DNA from: Ampullaceana balthica | Lineage: Eukaryota > Mollusca > Gastropoda > Lymnaeidae | Direction: 5' to 3' | NCBI GenBank assembly: GCA_944989445.1 | Contig: CALYLW010000183.1 | Span: forward strand, 1,012,667 to 1,076,666 | DNA: 64,000 nt | In this document: piece after piece, positions 13,080 to 23,272 of the stretch | Layout: every line of letters starts with the position of its first letter | Numbering within the stretch: the first letter of the stretch is position 1 | Program-made: the position numbers and the translations under genes | Notes under the pieces: model-generated | Told to the model about the DNA's origin: nothing | Databases searched by the model: none | The model's input: the letters and a program-made list of their open reading frames with translations, nothing else

Positions 13080-15826
13080 CCATTCCATTATGCCTTTCTA
13101 CCCCGTCTGGGGCATAGGCCGTCTACAAGAACTTTCCACTCATCCCGGTCCTGTGCTTTCCTCTCCAATTGCTTCCAGGTGTATCCCATATTTTGCATGT
13201 CAGCCTCTAGCTCGCGTCTCCATGTATTTTTTGGCCTTCCTCTCTTTCTCTTTCCCTGTGGGTTCCATGTTAGGCATTGTCTGGTGGTGCTACCTGGGGG
13301 TTTTCGGAGCGTATGTCCTATCCATCTCCACCTCTTTTTTATGATGTCTTCATCAATAGGCACCTGGTGTGTCCTTTCTAGTAACTCTTTGTTATTTATA
13401 GTATTTGGCCATTTGATTTTCAGGATCTTTCGAAGGCATGTGTTTATGAATGTCTGCACTTTCTGCGTAAGGCTCGCTGTTGTTTTCCAAGTTTCTGCAC
13501 CATATAGGAGGACTGTTTTGACATTTGTATTAAAGATTTTGACTTTGGTCTGCAGTTTCAGCTCCTTCGACTCCCATATTTTCTTTAATAATACAAATGC
13601 TGATCTAGCTTTTCCAATTCTAGCCCTTACGTCTGCATCGGATCCGCCATTTGTGTCTATGGTGCTGCCTAGGTATGTGAAGGACTCCACTTCTTCTAGT
13701 GCCTTTCCTGCCAGATGGACATGCTCATGGTTGGATGAGTTTATCTTCATGATTTTTGTTTTACTTTTATTTATGTTGAGGCCAAGCTGTGCCGAAAAGG
13801 TGGCTACGTCTTTTGTCTTCTCCTGCATTTGTTGCTGGTTGTGGGACAGAAGTGCAATGTCGTCCGCGAAGTCTAAATCATTCAATTGTTCCCAGAGTGT
13901 CCACTGTATCCCATTTCTCTTTTTGTCTGTGGATTTTTCCATTATCCAGTCAATGGCAAGGATGAATAGTAAAGGGGACAAGAGGCATCCTTGTCTGACT
14001 CCTGTTTCGACTGTAAAGGAGTCTGTGAGTCTACCTTCGTGGACCATACTGCATGTCATTTCTTCATAAGAGCTCTGAATGATCCTCACTAGTTTCCCCG
14101 GTACTCCATAGTGTCGGAGAAGTTTCCACAAGGTTTGTCTGTCCAGGCTATCAAAGGCTTTTTCATAGTCTATAAAATTTATATATAGAGAGGAGTTCCA
14201 TTCGATGGACTGTTCTACGATGATTCTCAGTGTTGCTATTTGATCTGTGCAGGATCTGTTTTGGCGGAAGCCAGCCTGTTGATCTCGTAGCTGCATGTCG
14301 ACCTGGTCTTTCATTCTGTTCAAAATAATTCTGTTAAAAACCTTTCCTGGTACAGATAGCAGTGTGATTCCTCTGTAATTTGCGCAGTTGCTGAGATCCC
14401 CTTTCTTTGGGATCTTGATGAGGTATCCTTCTTTCCAATCTTTTGGAACTCTCTCTTCTTCCCATATCTTCTCAAACAGAGGGTGCAGCATGTTGACTAT
14501 TGTGTTTATGTCAGCTCTCACCATCTCTGCTGTGATGTTATCCGGTCCCGGTGATTTCCCTAGTTTGAGCTGCTTGATGGCCAGGGCTATTTCTTCCTTA
14601 TTTGGTGCACCTTCTTCTATTTGTAGGTCTTCATTTGCTGGTTGTATGTCTGGCGTGTCTGTGGGTGGGGGCCTGTTTAATAGTTCCTTAAAGTATTCCA
14701 TCCATCTTTTTTGTTGCTCTTTCCTTTCTGTTATAGATCTCCCTTCTCTATCTTTGACAGGTCTCTCCGGCCTTTTGTATCTCCCTGACAGTTTTCTTGT
14801 TATGTCGTAGAGCTCTTTCAAGTTGCCCTTCCTGGCTGCTTCTTCTGCTTTGGATGCTAGGCCATATATGTGGGCATTTTTATCTTTTTTAATGCTGTTT
14901 TTTACCTTTTGGTTTACTTCTTTATATCTCTCTTGCGCTTTCGTTTTCTCAGCCCTGGTGCGGCTGCTGTTAACTATATTTTTCATTTCTTTTCTCTCTT
15001 TTATTTTTTGCAGTGTGTTTATTGAGAGCCAGTCTTTTTGTTTCTGTTTCACTGGTCCTAAGACTTCTAGGCAGGTGGATGTTACAGACGTCTTTATACT
15101 TTGCCACATATGTTCTACTTGGTCATCTTCTATTTGGTCTTCTGTTTGATCTTCTAGCATTTGGAACTTATTCCTCAAGGTGGTACTAAATTCTTCCCTT
15201 TTCTGATCATTTGCCAGAAGTGCTACGTTGAATTTGGTTCGCTTCGCAGTTGGCTGTTCCCAGTCTTTCTTTAGCTTTAATTTAAGTCTTGCACAGACAA
15301 GATGATGATCGGATGCGACATCTGCTCCTCTTTTTGCTCGTACATCTTGTAGAGACTTTCTAAATTTTTTGCTAATGCATATGTGGTCTATTTGGTTTTG
15401 CGTTTTGTTGTCTGGGGATACCCATGTTATCTTGTGAATGTTTTTATGTTGAAATTCGCTTCCACCAATAACAAGCTCGTTTGTTGCGCAGAAGTCCGCT
15501 AGTCTTTCTCCGTTCTCATTTCTCTCTCCTACACCGTGGCGTCCCATGATTTCCTCATACCCACTGTTGTCTTTTCCAATTTTGGCGTTAAGGTCTCCCA
15601 TTAGGATGTTCAGGTCTCTATTTGGAAATTTTTCTATCAGTGCTTGTAGTCTATTGTAGAATGTTTCTTTCTCTTCTTCTTTGCTGTCGTTGGTGGGTGC
15701 ATAACACTGTATTATGTTCATCTTTATTTTCTTTTTCTTGGTTCGGAAGGTTGCTGTTATTATCCTTGATCCATGTGCTTCCCATCCAATTAATGCTTCA
15801 TGTGCCTTCCTTGACAGCATCAAAGC
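13080..15826 (-). mobile_element. 5'-truncated non-LTR retrotransposon (RTE-like) inserted in the satellite
   Basis: The element occupies the minus strand and interrupts the 43-bp array. The satellite motif gtcaaaagt is present on both sides (13,071-13,079 and 15,827-15,835), a 9-bp TSD that restores a normal monomer when the insert is removed. The 3' end lies only a few bases beyond the stop codon and finishes in a short TGGAA-type repeat (ggcataatggaatgga on the minus strand) with no poly(A). The 5' end cuts into the endonuclease domain, as expected from incomplete target-primed reverse transcription. A short 3' UTR with a simple-repeat tail favours the RTE group, but a tree would be needed to fix the clade. 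Confidence 0.93.
13088..15823 (-). CDS. Endonuclease-reverse transcriptase of an RTE-like LINE (5'-truncated, otherwise intact)
   Basis: An uninterrupted frame of 911 codons is open from the element's 5' truncation point; the first ATG is at 15,820. The N-terminal ~170 residues are the C-terminal part of an APE-type endonuclease: GDLNAKIG near 76-83, ITW near 122, QIDH near 134 and SDHHLV near 161. The N-terminal catalytic motifs are missing, so this copy is not a complete enzyme. The reverse transcriptase follows, with GPDN near 425, RQGC near 611 and the catalytic FADD near 650. The C-terminal region has LYGAETW, then RWIGHTLR and [11 protein letters not shown], a signature common in animal proteins annotated 'craniofacial development protein 2-like', which are LINE products. 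The protein would nick DNA and prime reverse transcription of its own RNA. Lack of stops or frameshifts over 2.7 kb indicates recent insertion. Confidence 0.95.
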   Translation of the reverse strand: MMLSRKAHEALIGWEAHGSRIITATFRTKKKKIKMNIIQCYAPTNDSKEEEKETFYNRLQALIEKFPNRDLNILMGDLNAKIGKDNSGYEEIMGRHGVGERNENGERLADFCATNELVIGGSEFQHKNIHKITWVSPDNKTQNQIDHICISKKFRKSLQDVRAKRGADVASDHHLVCARLKLKLKKDWEQPTAKRTKFNVALLANDQKREEFSTTLRNKFQMLEDQTEDQIEDDQVEHMWQSIKTSVTSTCLEVLGPVKQKQKDWLSINTLQKIKERKEMKNIVNSSRTRAEKTKAQERYKEVNQKVKNSIKKDKNAHIYGLASKAEEAARKGNLKELYDITRKLSGRYKRPERPVKDREGRSITERKEQQKRWMEYFKELLNRPPPTDTPDIQPANEDLQIEEGAPNKEEIALAIKQLKLGKSPGPDNITAEMVRADINTIVNMLHPLFEKIWEEERVPKDWKEGYLIKIPKKGDLSNCANYRGITLLSVPGKVFNRIILNRMKDQVDMQLRDQQAGFRQNRSCTDQIATLRIIVEQSIEWNSSLYINFIDYEKAFDSLDRQTLWKLLRHYGVPGKLVRIIQSSYEEMTCSMVHEGRLTDSFTVETGVRQGCLLSPLLFILAIDWIMEKSTDKKRNGIQWTLWEQLNDLDFADDIALLSHNQQQMQEKTKDVATFSAQLGLNINKSKTKIMKINSSNHEHVHLAGKALEEVESFTYLGSTIDTNGGSDADVRARIGKARSAFVLLKKIWESKELKLQTKVKIFNTNVKTVLLYGAETWKTTASLTQKVQTFINTCLRKILKIKWPNTINNKELLERTHQVPIDEDIIKKRWRWIGHTLRKPPGSTTRQCLTWNPQGKRKRGRPKNTWRRELEADMQNMGYTWKQLERKAQDRDEWKVLVDGLCPRRGRKA

Positions 15827-17235
15827 GTCAAAAGTAAGACCTCTTTATTTACTATTACATTGCTGGGGTATCAAACGTAAGACATCGTTATTTACTGCTA
15901 CATTGCAGTTGTGTCAAAAGTAAGACCTTGCTATTTACCGCTATATTGCTGTGGTGTCAAAAGGAAGACCTAGTTATTTACTGCTACATTGCTGTGGTGT
16001 TAAAAGTAAGACCTCTTTATTTACTATTACATTGATGGGGTATCAAAGGTAAGACCTCGTTATTTACTGCTACATTGCTGTGGTGACAAAATTAAGACCA
16101 CGTAACTTACTGCTTCATTGCTGTGGTGTCAAACGTAAGACCGCGTTATTTACCACTCTATTGCTGTAGTGTCAAAAGTAAAATCTGATTATTTACTGCT
16201 ACATTGCTGTGGTGTCAAAAGTAAGACCTAGTTATTTACTGCTACATTGCTGTGGTGTCAAAATTAAAACCTCGTTCTTTACTGCTACATTGCAATGGTG
16301 TCAAAATTAAGACCTCTTGATTTACTGCTACATCGATTTCGTGTCAAAAGTAAATCCTCGTTATCTACGGCTACATTGCTGGGGTGTCAAAAGTAAGACT
16401 TTGTTATTTACTGCTATATTGCTGGGGAGTCAAAAGTAAGACTTTGTTATTTACTGCTACATTGCTGGGGTTTTAAAAGTAAGACCTAGTTATTTACTGC
16501 TAGACTGCTGTGGTATCAAAGGTAAGACCTCGTTATTTACTGCTACATTGCTGTGGTGTCAAACGTAAGACATCGTTATTTACTGCTAAATTGCTGTGGT
16601 GTCAAAAGTAAGACCTCGTTATTTACTGCTACATTGCTGTGGTGTCAAAAGTAAGACCTCGTTATTTACTGCTACATCGATTTCGTGTCAAAAGTAAAAC
16701 CTCGTTATCTACTGCTACATTGCTGAGGTGTCAAAAGTAAGACTTTGTTATTTACTGCTACATTGCGTGGGTGTCAAAAGTAAGACTTTGTTATTTACTG
16801 CTACATTGCTTGGATGTCAAAAGTAAGACCTATTTATTTACTGCTACATTGCTGTGGTGTCAAACGTAAGACCTCGTTATTTACCGCTATATTGCTGTGG
16901 TGTCAAAAGTAAAATCTCGTTATTTACTGCTACATTGCTGTGGTGTCAAAAGTAAGACCTAGTTATTTACTGCTACATTGATGTGGTGTCAAAAGGAAGA
17001 CCTAGTTATCTACTGCTACATTGCTGTGGTGTGAAAAGTAAGACCTCTTTATTTACTATTACATTGCTGGGATATCAAAGGTAAGACCTCGTTATTTACT
17101 GCTACATTGCTGTGGTGTCAAAAGTAAGACCACGTTACTTACTGCTTCATTGCTGTGGTGTCAAACGTAAGACCTCGTTATTTAATGCTACATTGCTGGG
17201 GTGTCAAAAGTAAGACTTTGTTGTTTACTAGTACT
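15827..17235. repeat. 43-bp satellite array, right block
   Basis: This continues the 43-bp array beyond the retrotransposon with the same monomer variants, about 33 copies. The array ends within a monomer near 17,230 (gactttgttgtttactagta), after which the sequence is unique. Confidence 0.96.
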
Positions 17236-17985
17236 ACAATACTAGAGTGCAGCCTTACACTAAATACATGCCTTAATGACAAAAAAATTGATTTGAAACA
17301 TACTCATTTCCAGATAGAAATACGGCTTTTATAGATGGTAAAGCTTTGTGACGTCATATTTGGGGGGGGGGCTTAGTTTTGTGACGAGGGGGGAGGGGTC
17401 AAAATCGCGTGATGTCATTTATGGACGACCCCCCGGCCTTGTGAAAAACATAGTTGAGATTGAGAGAGAAAATCTTAGTGAGGCCGATACTCTTGACACT
17501 GAACATTACTAATACTAAGGCCAGTAAGTCTTTTACCGTTCCAACATTTATAACACCCCTAGGAACACAATTTGCCTCCCATTACATGGCACACAGTTTA
17601 ATGTTCAAAGTGTTGACATTGTGTGCCCCGAAAAGAAAGCCACCTAGCGTTTATTATAGAGGAGTTAGAGCTCACCACTAACTTCATACGTCTTCAGAAT
17701 AGAAACAATGTCTGTTACGTCTCTTAGTTTATAGGATTTTACTTGCGTTCTGCCTTCAAACAGTACACAGATAGGTGACACAATGATATAGAACGTTCAA
17801 GTGTTTATTCTGCTGTACAAACTGACTGTTCTTCCTAGACACAGCAAATATAACTTTTCACAAATACTGACTCACTAGTAGTACAGTCAACAGTGTCCTC
17901 GATTGTCTATCACATGTACAGGATAACGATTAGTGCTCTCTACACAACCGGCCTGGACAACTCGACATACTATTTTACTTCACAT
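17236..17985. other. Intergenic sequence with G-rich and C-rich tracts
   Basis: At 17,347-17,440 the sequence has paired gtgacgtcat / gtgatgtcat motifs around runs of G and C, resembling the end of a dispersed repeat; the family was not identified. The rest shows no recognisable gene. An open frame at 17,454-17,681 has no family signature. Confidence 0.5.
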
Positions 17986-18607
17986 TAGGGCTGAACATTC
18001 GGCTACTCGGCATCGGCCGATTTTCGTATACTCGGAGATACTCGGCAATCGGCCGCGTAAGTGATGCCGATGCCCAGTATTACGTAATTGCTCCAATGGC
18101 AAAGATGCACACAGAATCGCAGATGTCTCAAACATTTCGTTTCGTGTGGAATAACAAAATGTAACATGTGCAGACTTGTTGTCATTGGCAATCATTCATC
18201 CTTCAACCTCATTTTGACTCTATTACTACTGCTTTGTTCTCATTGTTTTATTCATAAGAACTGACCGTGTTCAAAGCCATTTAACTATTGGTTAGAATTA
18301 ATTATGAGTCAAAGTTGAAGGTTCAAAAGGAGTTCCTAATTTTATTTATACATGTTTATAGAGAAAAGTTCACTTTGTCATGAGTCATATATATTATATA
18401 GGTCATGACAGATGTGTCTAGGGGATTGTGACAAAATGAACCACACTTTAAAAATTCATAACTTTAAAACTACAAATTCTAAAAACAAAATTTTGTTAAA
18501 ATTTTATTAAAAATAATCTCTATTAAGTATGCCATTCATTTTTAAATGTTTTTTTTTAAGTTAATTTTTTCATCAAGTACTCGGTATCAGCAAATTAAAC
18601 AACCCCA
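17986..18607. mobile_element. Degenerate hAT-like non-autonomous element
   Basis: The left end is tagggctgaacattcggcta with CGG-rich subterminal repeats (gccgattttcgtatactcgg). The right end has actcggtatcagcaaa before aacaacccca. The interior (about 18,090-18,300) is clearly homologous to 26,650-26,890 and, inverted, to 46,655-46,920. I could not find a matching 8-bp TSD, so the right boundary is approximate and the copy may be damaged. Open frames within the shared interior are seen in all three copies but have no known domain. Confidence 0.6.
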
Positions 18608-19737
18608 TACAAACAAACTTTTTGACTATAAATCCCCAATATATGAGACATAAAAAGAGAAAGACCATTCGTCAAATGTTTTAGTGTGTGTCTTAGGAAC
18701 AGAGAGAATGCGTGTGTCTGCAGACGAGCGTAGCTGACGAGTGGTTGTGTAGACCGACAGAAGTTCAGTAAGATCTAGTAACGGCATGAGTCAGAAAAGA
18801 AAAGAAGTTGTGACAGAGAACGGCCAGTTTGTAATCAATTCGGGATTGTACAGGTAGCCAATGAAGTGCGTAAAGTAGCGGAGTAACATGGTCATGTTTT
18901 GTGTATGATTCTCATAAACATGACAATGTCCAACGAACTATTAAATACTGGCAATAGCGCAGTATTCCACGGTGATCTACAATCTAATTCAGTCTGGGCT
19001 GAGCCAGAGGTGCATGAAGACTGGTTGGGAAGTATTGCTGGATGTTGGTACAGACCTTCGATCAATAAGTATTCAAATTAATATTGAGTTGATTAGGGCA
19101 TGCTTCGCCAAGAGCTGCTGTCTGTTTGGCGAAACTTACTGAAAACAATTCCGTGAAGGATCACCCGTGATCTCAAAAACTTCAGGACTATTTTAAAAAA
19201 AAAGCCTACTATGACTTGTGTGTAGGAGGTGTTATTATAATCAAAGTCTTGAACTGAACCGTCCTAGGCGACAAGTAGAGAAACTCAATAGTGGAGACCG
19301 CATGCAGAAAACTTCACGGCACCTTTCACTATGACTGAATCGCAAATAGCGATTCGTAAATGCAAAGCCGCCAAGACGTGTGCACGAACTGGGGTGGTGG
19401 CGCTAATTCGCTCAACGCTAATTTCCCTGGAGTTTCAGCATGCCCGTGCTATTTACTGTCAAGAAAAGGCTGCGAAGAATCCAGAACCAGGTGCTGACTA
19501 TTAAATGTCAATTTCAGAATCATGCACACACACAACGGCAGTGAAGGTAATAGCAAAGTGCATAGGCGATATTCACAAAGATGTGACAAGGTGTGCAATA
19601 TCAATGATAACAACCACAAAAGGTATACTGAAGAATAGACAGTAAAGAATCATGTCACCAAAAGCATAATAAGAGGTAAGAGGTTAAAATGATTCTCGTT
19701 TATAGATCACGTGGAGGAACTTGATAGTACCGTAACC
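18608..19737. other. Unassigned intergenic sequence
   Basis: The first ~55 bp (about 18,603-18,660, ctttttgactataaatcccc) resemble 50,478-50,540, so part is a dispersed repeat. The remainder is less AT-rich than its surroundings and contains an ATG at 18,787 followed by a 21-codon frame ending at a possible splice donor (tacag|gtagcc near 18,849). No downstream exon was found to pair with it, so it is not called as a gene. Confidence 0.4.
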
Positions 19738-20292
19738 CAGTGGCGGATCTAGATTTGTCTGCGTGGGGGGGCAAGGAGAATTTCAGTGGGCGCCGCCAAA
19801 TTTTACTAATATCCGAGCATTGCGTAAATACTACTTATTAGCATACTAATTTAGTCAATTTTATAAATCTTCGAATAAGTCAAACAGAATCAACAAAACA
19901 GAAATTTTTCCAAAATAGTAACGTAAATTTGCTTCAATTGTATATGTATTGATCTAAAAATGAAACTTAGTTCCATGCGAATATAAATAAAGGCCTGAGC
20001 CCAATATAAATTGCTTTCTACGGGATTTCATTGAAGCAAAACGATTTATCGTTGATTCAAAGTCAACGTTCTCAGCTAGATCACGTTCAATTGAAATTAA
20101 TGCCAATCCAGACAGACGTTAGTTTGTCATTGTAGAGCGCGAATAATTATTGATGATTTTCAATCTACTGAAACTTCCTTCAGCAGTAGCACTGCTAACA
20201 GAAGATTCAAGTAAATTTTATAGAGTACAGACCTGGTGCCATTTGTTTTTCAGTCAAGAATGGTATAACCTCTTTAATTTGTAGTTCACTAT

Positions 20293-20655
20293 GCGGATAC
20301 GGTGGTCGAGTGGCAGCGCGCTCGACTGGCGTACCGATGGTCACGGGTTCGAATCCATGGGAAGCCATGGATTTGTTCCCGAGGCCTAGGACGTCCCCGA
20401 GTCCACCCAGCTTCGAGTGGGTACCTAACGCATAGTTAGGGAAAATAAAAGGCGGCTGGGTAATGCGTGGAACCCTTATAGCCGTGGCATGTGAACTCTG
20501 CATCACTTGCCAAAAAATTAACTGCTGCCTTGCAGATGGTCTTGGCTGACCAAAGGCTATGGAAGCACATCCAGAAAAAACAGCAGGCTGAAGTCGGAGA
20601 CCACGGGCCAATTGGCGCATAACTCAAATTGAGAACGAAGAAGAAGAAGAAGAAG
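20293..20655 (+). mobile_element. tRNA-derived SINE with (GAA)n tail
   Basis: The head has an RNA polymerase III box A (tggtcgagtgg) and box B (gggttcgaatcc), as in class II (Leu/Ser-like) tRNAs, but the cloverleaf is degenerate. The body includes ggcggctgggtaatgcgtgg. The tail ends ggcgcataactcaaattgag followed by GAA repeats. A perfect 11-bp TSD, tagttcactat, lies at 20,282-20,292 and 20,656-20,666. The first ~225 bp match the SINEs at 38.4 and 40.5 kb, but the 3' portion from about 20,515 is unrelated to theirs. Confidence 0.93.
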
Positions 20656-21525
20656 TAGTTCACTATAGGTTATTTGCTGATGATTGTATAATCTATAGAT
20701 CAATTTAATCAGAACAAGATAGCAAAATTTTACAAAAAGCCTTAGATGAATTGATAAAATGGGAAACTAACTGGAGTATGTCTTTCCACCCAGAAAAGTG
20801 TCAACTGTTAAGAGTAACAAAGAAAAAGAAACAAATAAATTCAAAATATTACATTCATGGAAAAGAACTGACCCAAACTAAAGATGCAAAATACTTAGGA
20901 GTCTTAATAAATGAGAAACTATCATGGAATCCCCATGTCAATGAAGTTATTAAAAAATTAAACAAAACCTTAGGCTTTATAAAAAGGAACTTTAACAAAT
21001 GTAATAGAGATATAAAACTAAAATGCTACCTCACTTTGGTGAGACCTGTACGAGACCCATCCACCAAAGAAAACATTGATAAACTAGAACAAATTCAAAA
21101 AAGAGCTGCCAGATTCATTACTGGAGAATATTCGAAACTGACAAGAGTAACACCATTAGTTAAATCATTAAACCTTGAAACACTAGAGGATAGAAGAACC
21201 AAGAGCAAAGTAGTAATCATACATAAAGCAATTAATTCTAATTTAGAAATACAACACAAAGATAACTTAATACAACCCTCAGATAGACATAAGGATAAAA
21301 ACACCTTTCTTATTCCGTATGCAAGAACAAACACATACAAGTTTTCCTTCTTCCCGTCCGGAATTCGGGCGTGGAATGGGTTGCCTGAAGAATCCAGGAA
21401 AACCAACACTTTATCAACATTTAAATCTCTAATAAAACTGCAGGACTAAACACAAACCATAGATAAGCGTAGGACGCAATAATCTTCTGTATAGAAGGAG
21501 CGTCTATAAACAGATAAGATAAGAC
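20656..21525 (+). mobile_element. CR1/L2-like LINE, 3' fragment
   Basis: This is the RT-domain end and 3' UTR of a LINE, 5'-truncated. Translation from about 20,667 gives LFADDCIIYR (RT active site), a stop near 20,708, then the continuous frame 20,751-21,449. The frame includes KYLGVLIN, KRAARFITG and FSFFPSGIRAWNGLPEE, typical of CR1/L2-type LINE C-termini. About nine residues usually found after LVRP (an EYA...W segment) are missing, indicating an in-frame deletion. The 3' UTR contains gacgcaataatcttctgtat and ends in a GATAA-type repeat (agataagataag). Its 5' limit is uncertain because the SINE TSD overlaps it. Confidence 0.9.
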
Positions 21526-23272
21526 TAGATAGTGATGGACGTATTGATACATACAAATCTTTGAAGGTATCATATTCTACGATTGCTCTTCTAGGTTAAT
21601 ATCGTGCTTGTAAATTTCGCTTAAACTTGTAAAATAATCTTTATTTTCTTCCGACATTTATGATGGATCAATACAAATAATACAATATAAAATGTTCTCC
21701 GAAAGTCATTAAATCGATCATCTATTTGTGTTACAAGTGTATCCAAGATAATGAATTTAAATATAAAGCGTGTAGTTGGATGATAAGCCCTTTCATCTCT
21801 GCTTAGTTTGCCTGCCATACTATTCTTTTTTTTGAAAATTAATTCACTTTAAAGTCTGTTTTAACATCTACTTTGAATAATTTTCTTTAATAAATTATTT
21901 GACAGCTACATTCAGAATTTCAAAAACTTCGCCGCTTCTCATTTCAACAAAGTTATTTCTTCCAACATCGATCAATTATTTTTCAAATGCAATGTGAATA
22001 TCCTTGCGTTGAAAGTACTTTGATAACACGAAGATATTATCAAAAAACTTTTAGTACAAATAGCATCAGAAAAACAAAATAATATTTTGTTATTAAAACA
22101 TATAGTCCCATAGCGTCTGCTCTGACACTTCCTTTATATTCTGTTGATTCCCTTGAATTTATATCTTCAAGTAAGGCTATAATAGCAGAGAATGATCCAA
22201 CAACTGCACCAACTGCCTGCTTACAGCTTTCCAATCTTGTATCAGATATTCGTTTCAAAGTATCTAATGTTGATTCATATTGAGATTTCTGATATTCTTT
22301 AAGAGTATGTAGAAGTGATAAAGTAGACGTAAGGAATGCATACAACTTTTCAGCTGTGCCGAAAAACAACTGTACATCACTGTTTAAAGACATTGCTTCG
22401 ATTGTAACCAAATTCAAAACATGGTCACAAAATGAACATAGATGGCATTGGCTGAAAGTGTCTTTATTTGAGTTTGAAGGCCACTCTTAATTCCAGACAT
22501 CACAGATGTCCTTGACAGAGTGTGATATCAATGTTTCGCTTATGTAGTTCCGTTTAAATCTTCTTAAAAAATGCGACAGCATTGCTGTTTACTAAAATTT
22601 AAAAGCCTATAAATATTTCAACACTAAGTGGAACTGAACGTAAAACTGAACGTAAAGAAACTGACATCTTTTCAATTCTAGACATATCAATGGTTGAATC
22701 AATAATTAAAGAAAAGAATTGTGCAGACTTAACTTCATTAACAATTGTCACCGGCAATTCAGATGCGAGTGATTGAATTAAATCATTTTGCACATTTTGA
22801 CTTAAATAAAGTTCATTTTTCTTCTCAAACTTTAGATGACTGTCCAAAGTGGAATCATATTTGGGTAATAAAGATAACAATTCACGAAAAATTCCAGTAT
22901 ATCTACAACTGCCACGTTCTCTGTGTACTCTGAATGGCAAACCATGTTTTGGTAAGAACAACGTCCCGTCTATATCATCAGTTTCAATTCTTATTTATTC
23001 TTTTCCACTTGACGACGCACCTAACTTAACTGATCAAACCTGATATTACAGTTTCATCATTTGAAATACGATATTTAGCAAGCCAATATTGTCGTATTGC
23101 AGTTTTGTGTTGATTAGAAGTTTCGTGTTTAGCTATCTTTTTTCCTGCTCTAGTGACAACTTTTTAGTGTTCATCGAAGGCGTCTTTAGGGGGGGGGGCG
23201 CCATTTTAGACCCAATGGGCGTGGGGGGGGGGCAAGCCGACCCCCCCTGCCCTATAGCTAAATCCGCCACTG

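Larger units (their letters stand above)
20005..22990 (-). pseudogene. Broken ZMYM1-like hAT transposase, interrupted by LINE and SINE
   Basis: Minus-strand order: 22,961-22,599 holds the start of the DUF4371 region (LPFRVHRE, then LLSLLPKYDSTLDSHL, then SLIIDSTIDMS). The middle region is at 22,417-22,040 (VQLFFGTAEKLYAFLTS, later SDTRLES with RADA). The hATC dimerisation motif is at about 20,200-20,020 (ATAEGSFSRLKIINNY, then SGLALISIERD). Stops, frameshifts and the inserted retroelements at 20,282-21,525 separate these parts. It cannot encode a working protein. It belongs to the same broad transposase group as the copies at 815-2,160 and 54,194-57,180, but the termini differ, so these are distinct families. 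Confidence 0.85.
19738..23272 (-). mobile_element. hAT transposon carrying nested SINE and LINE insertions
   Basis: The left end is cagtggcggatctagatttg; the right end on the minus strand is cagtggcggatttagc, giving clear TIRs followed by G-rich subterminal sequence. The flanks are ccgtaacc (19,730-19,737) and ccctaacc (23,273-23,280), an 8-bp TSD with one difference. The element is 3.5 kb, of which about 1.2 kb is later insertions (a SINE at 20,293-20,655 and a LINE fragment up to about 21,525). The transposase on the minus strand is broken. Confidence 0.87.

Noticed and set aside
13023..15837. Plus-strand open frames, including one of 348 codons
   Set aside because: They lie antisense to the continuous LINE reading frame and show no domain of their own.
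3016..17235. CRISPR-like appearance (regular short repeats)
   Set aside because: The 43-bp units abut with no unique spacers, there are no cas genes, and the DNA is eukaryotic.
17454..17681. 75-codon plus-strand frame after the satellite
   Set aside because: No family signature, no splice support, and next to repeat-end sequence.
20293..20365. A functional tRNA gene
   Set aside because: Box A and box B are present, but the cloverleaf does not close, the unit continues into a SINE body with a simple-repeat tail and TSD, and two sister copies exist.
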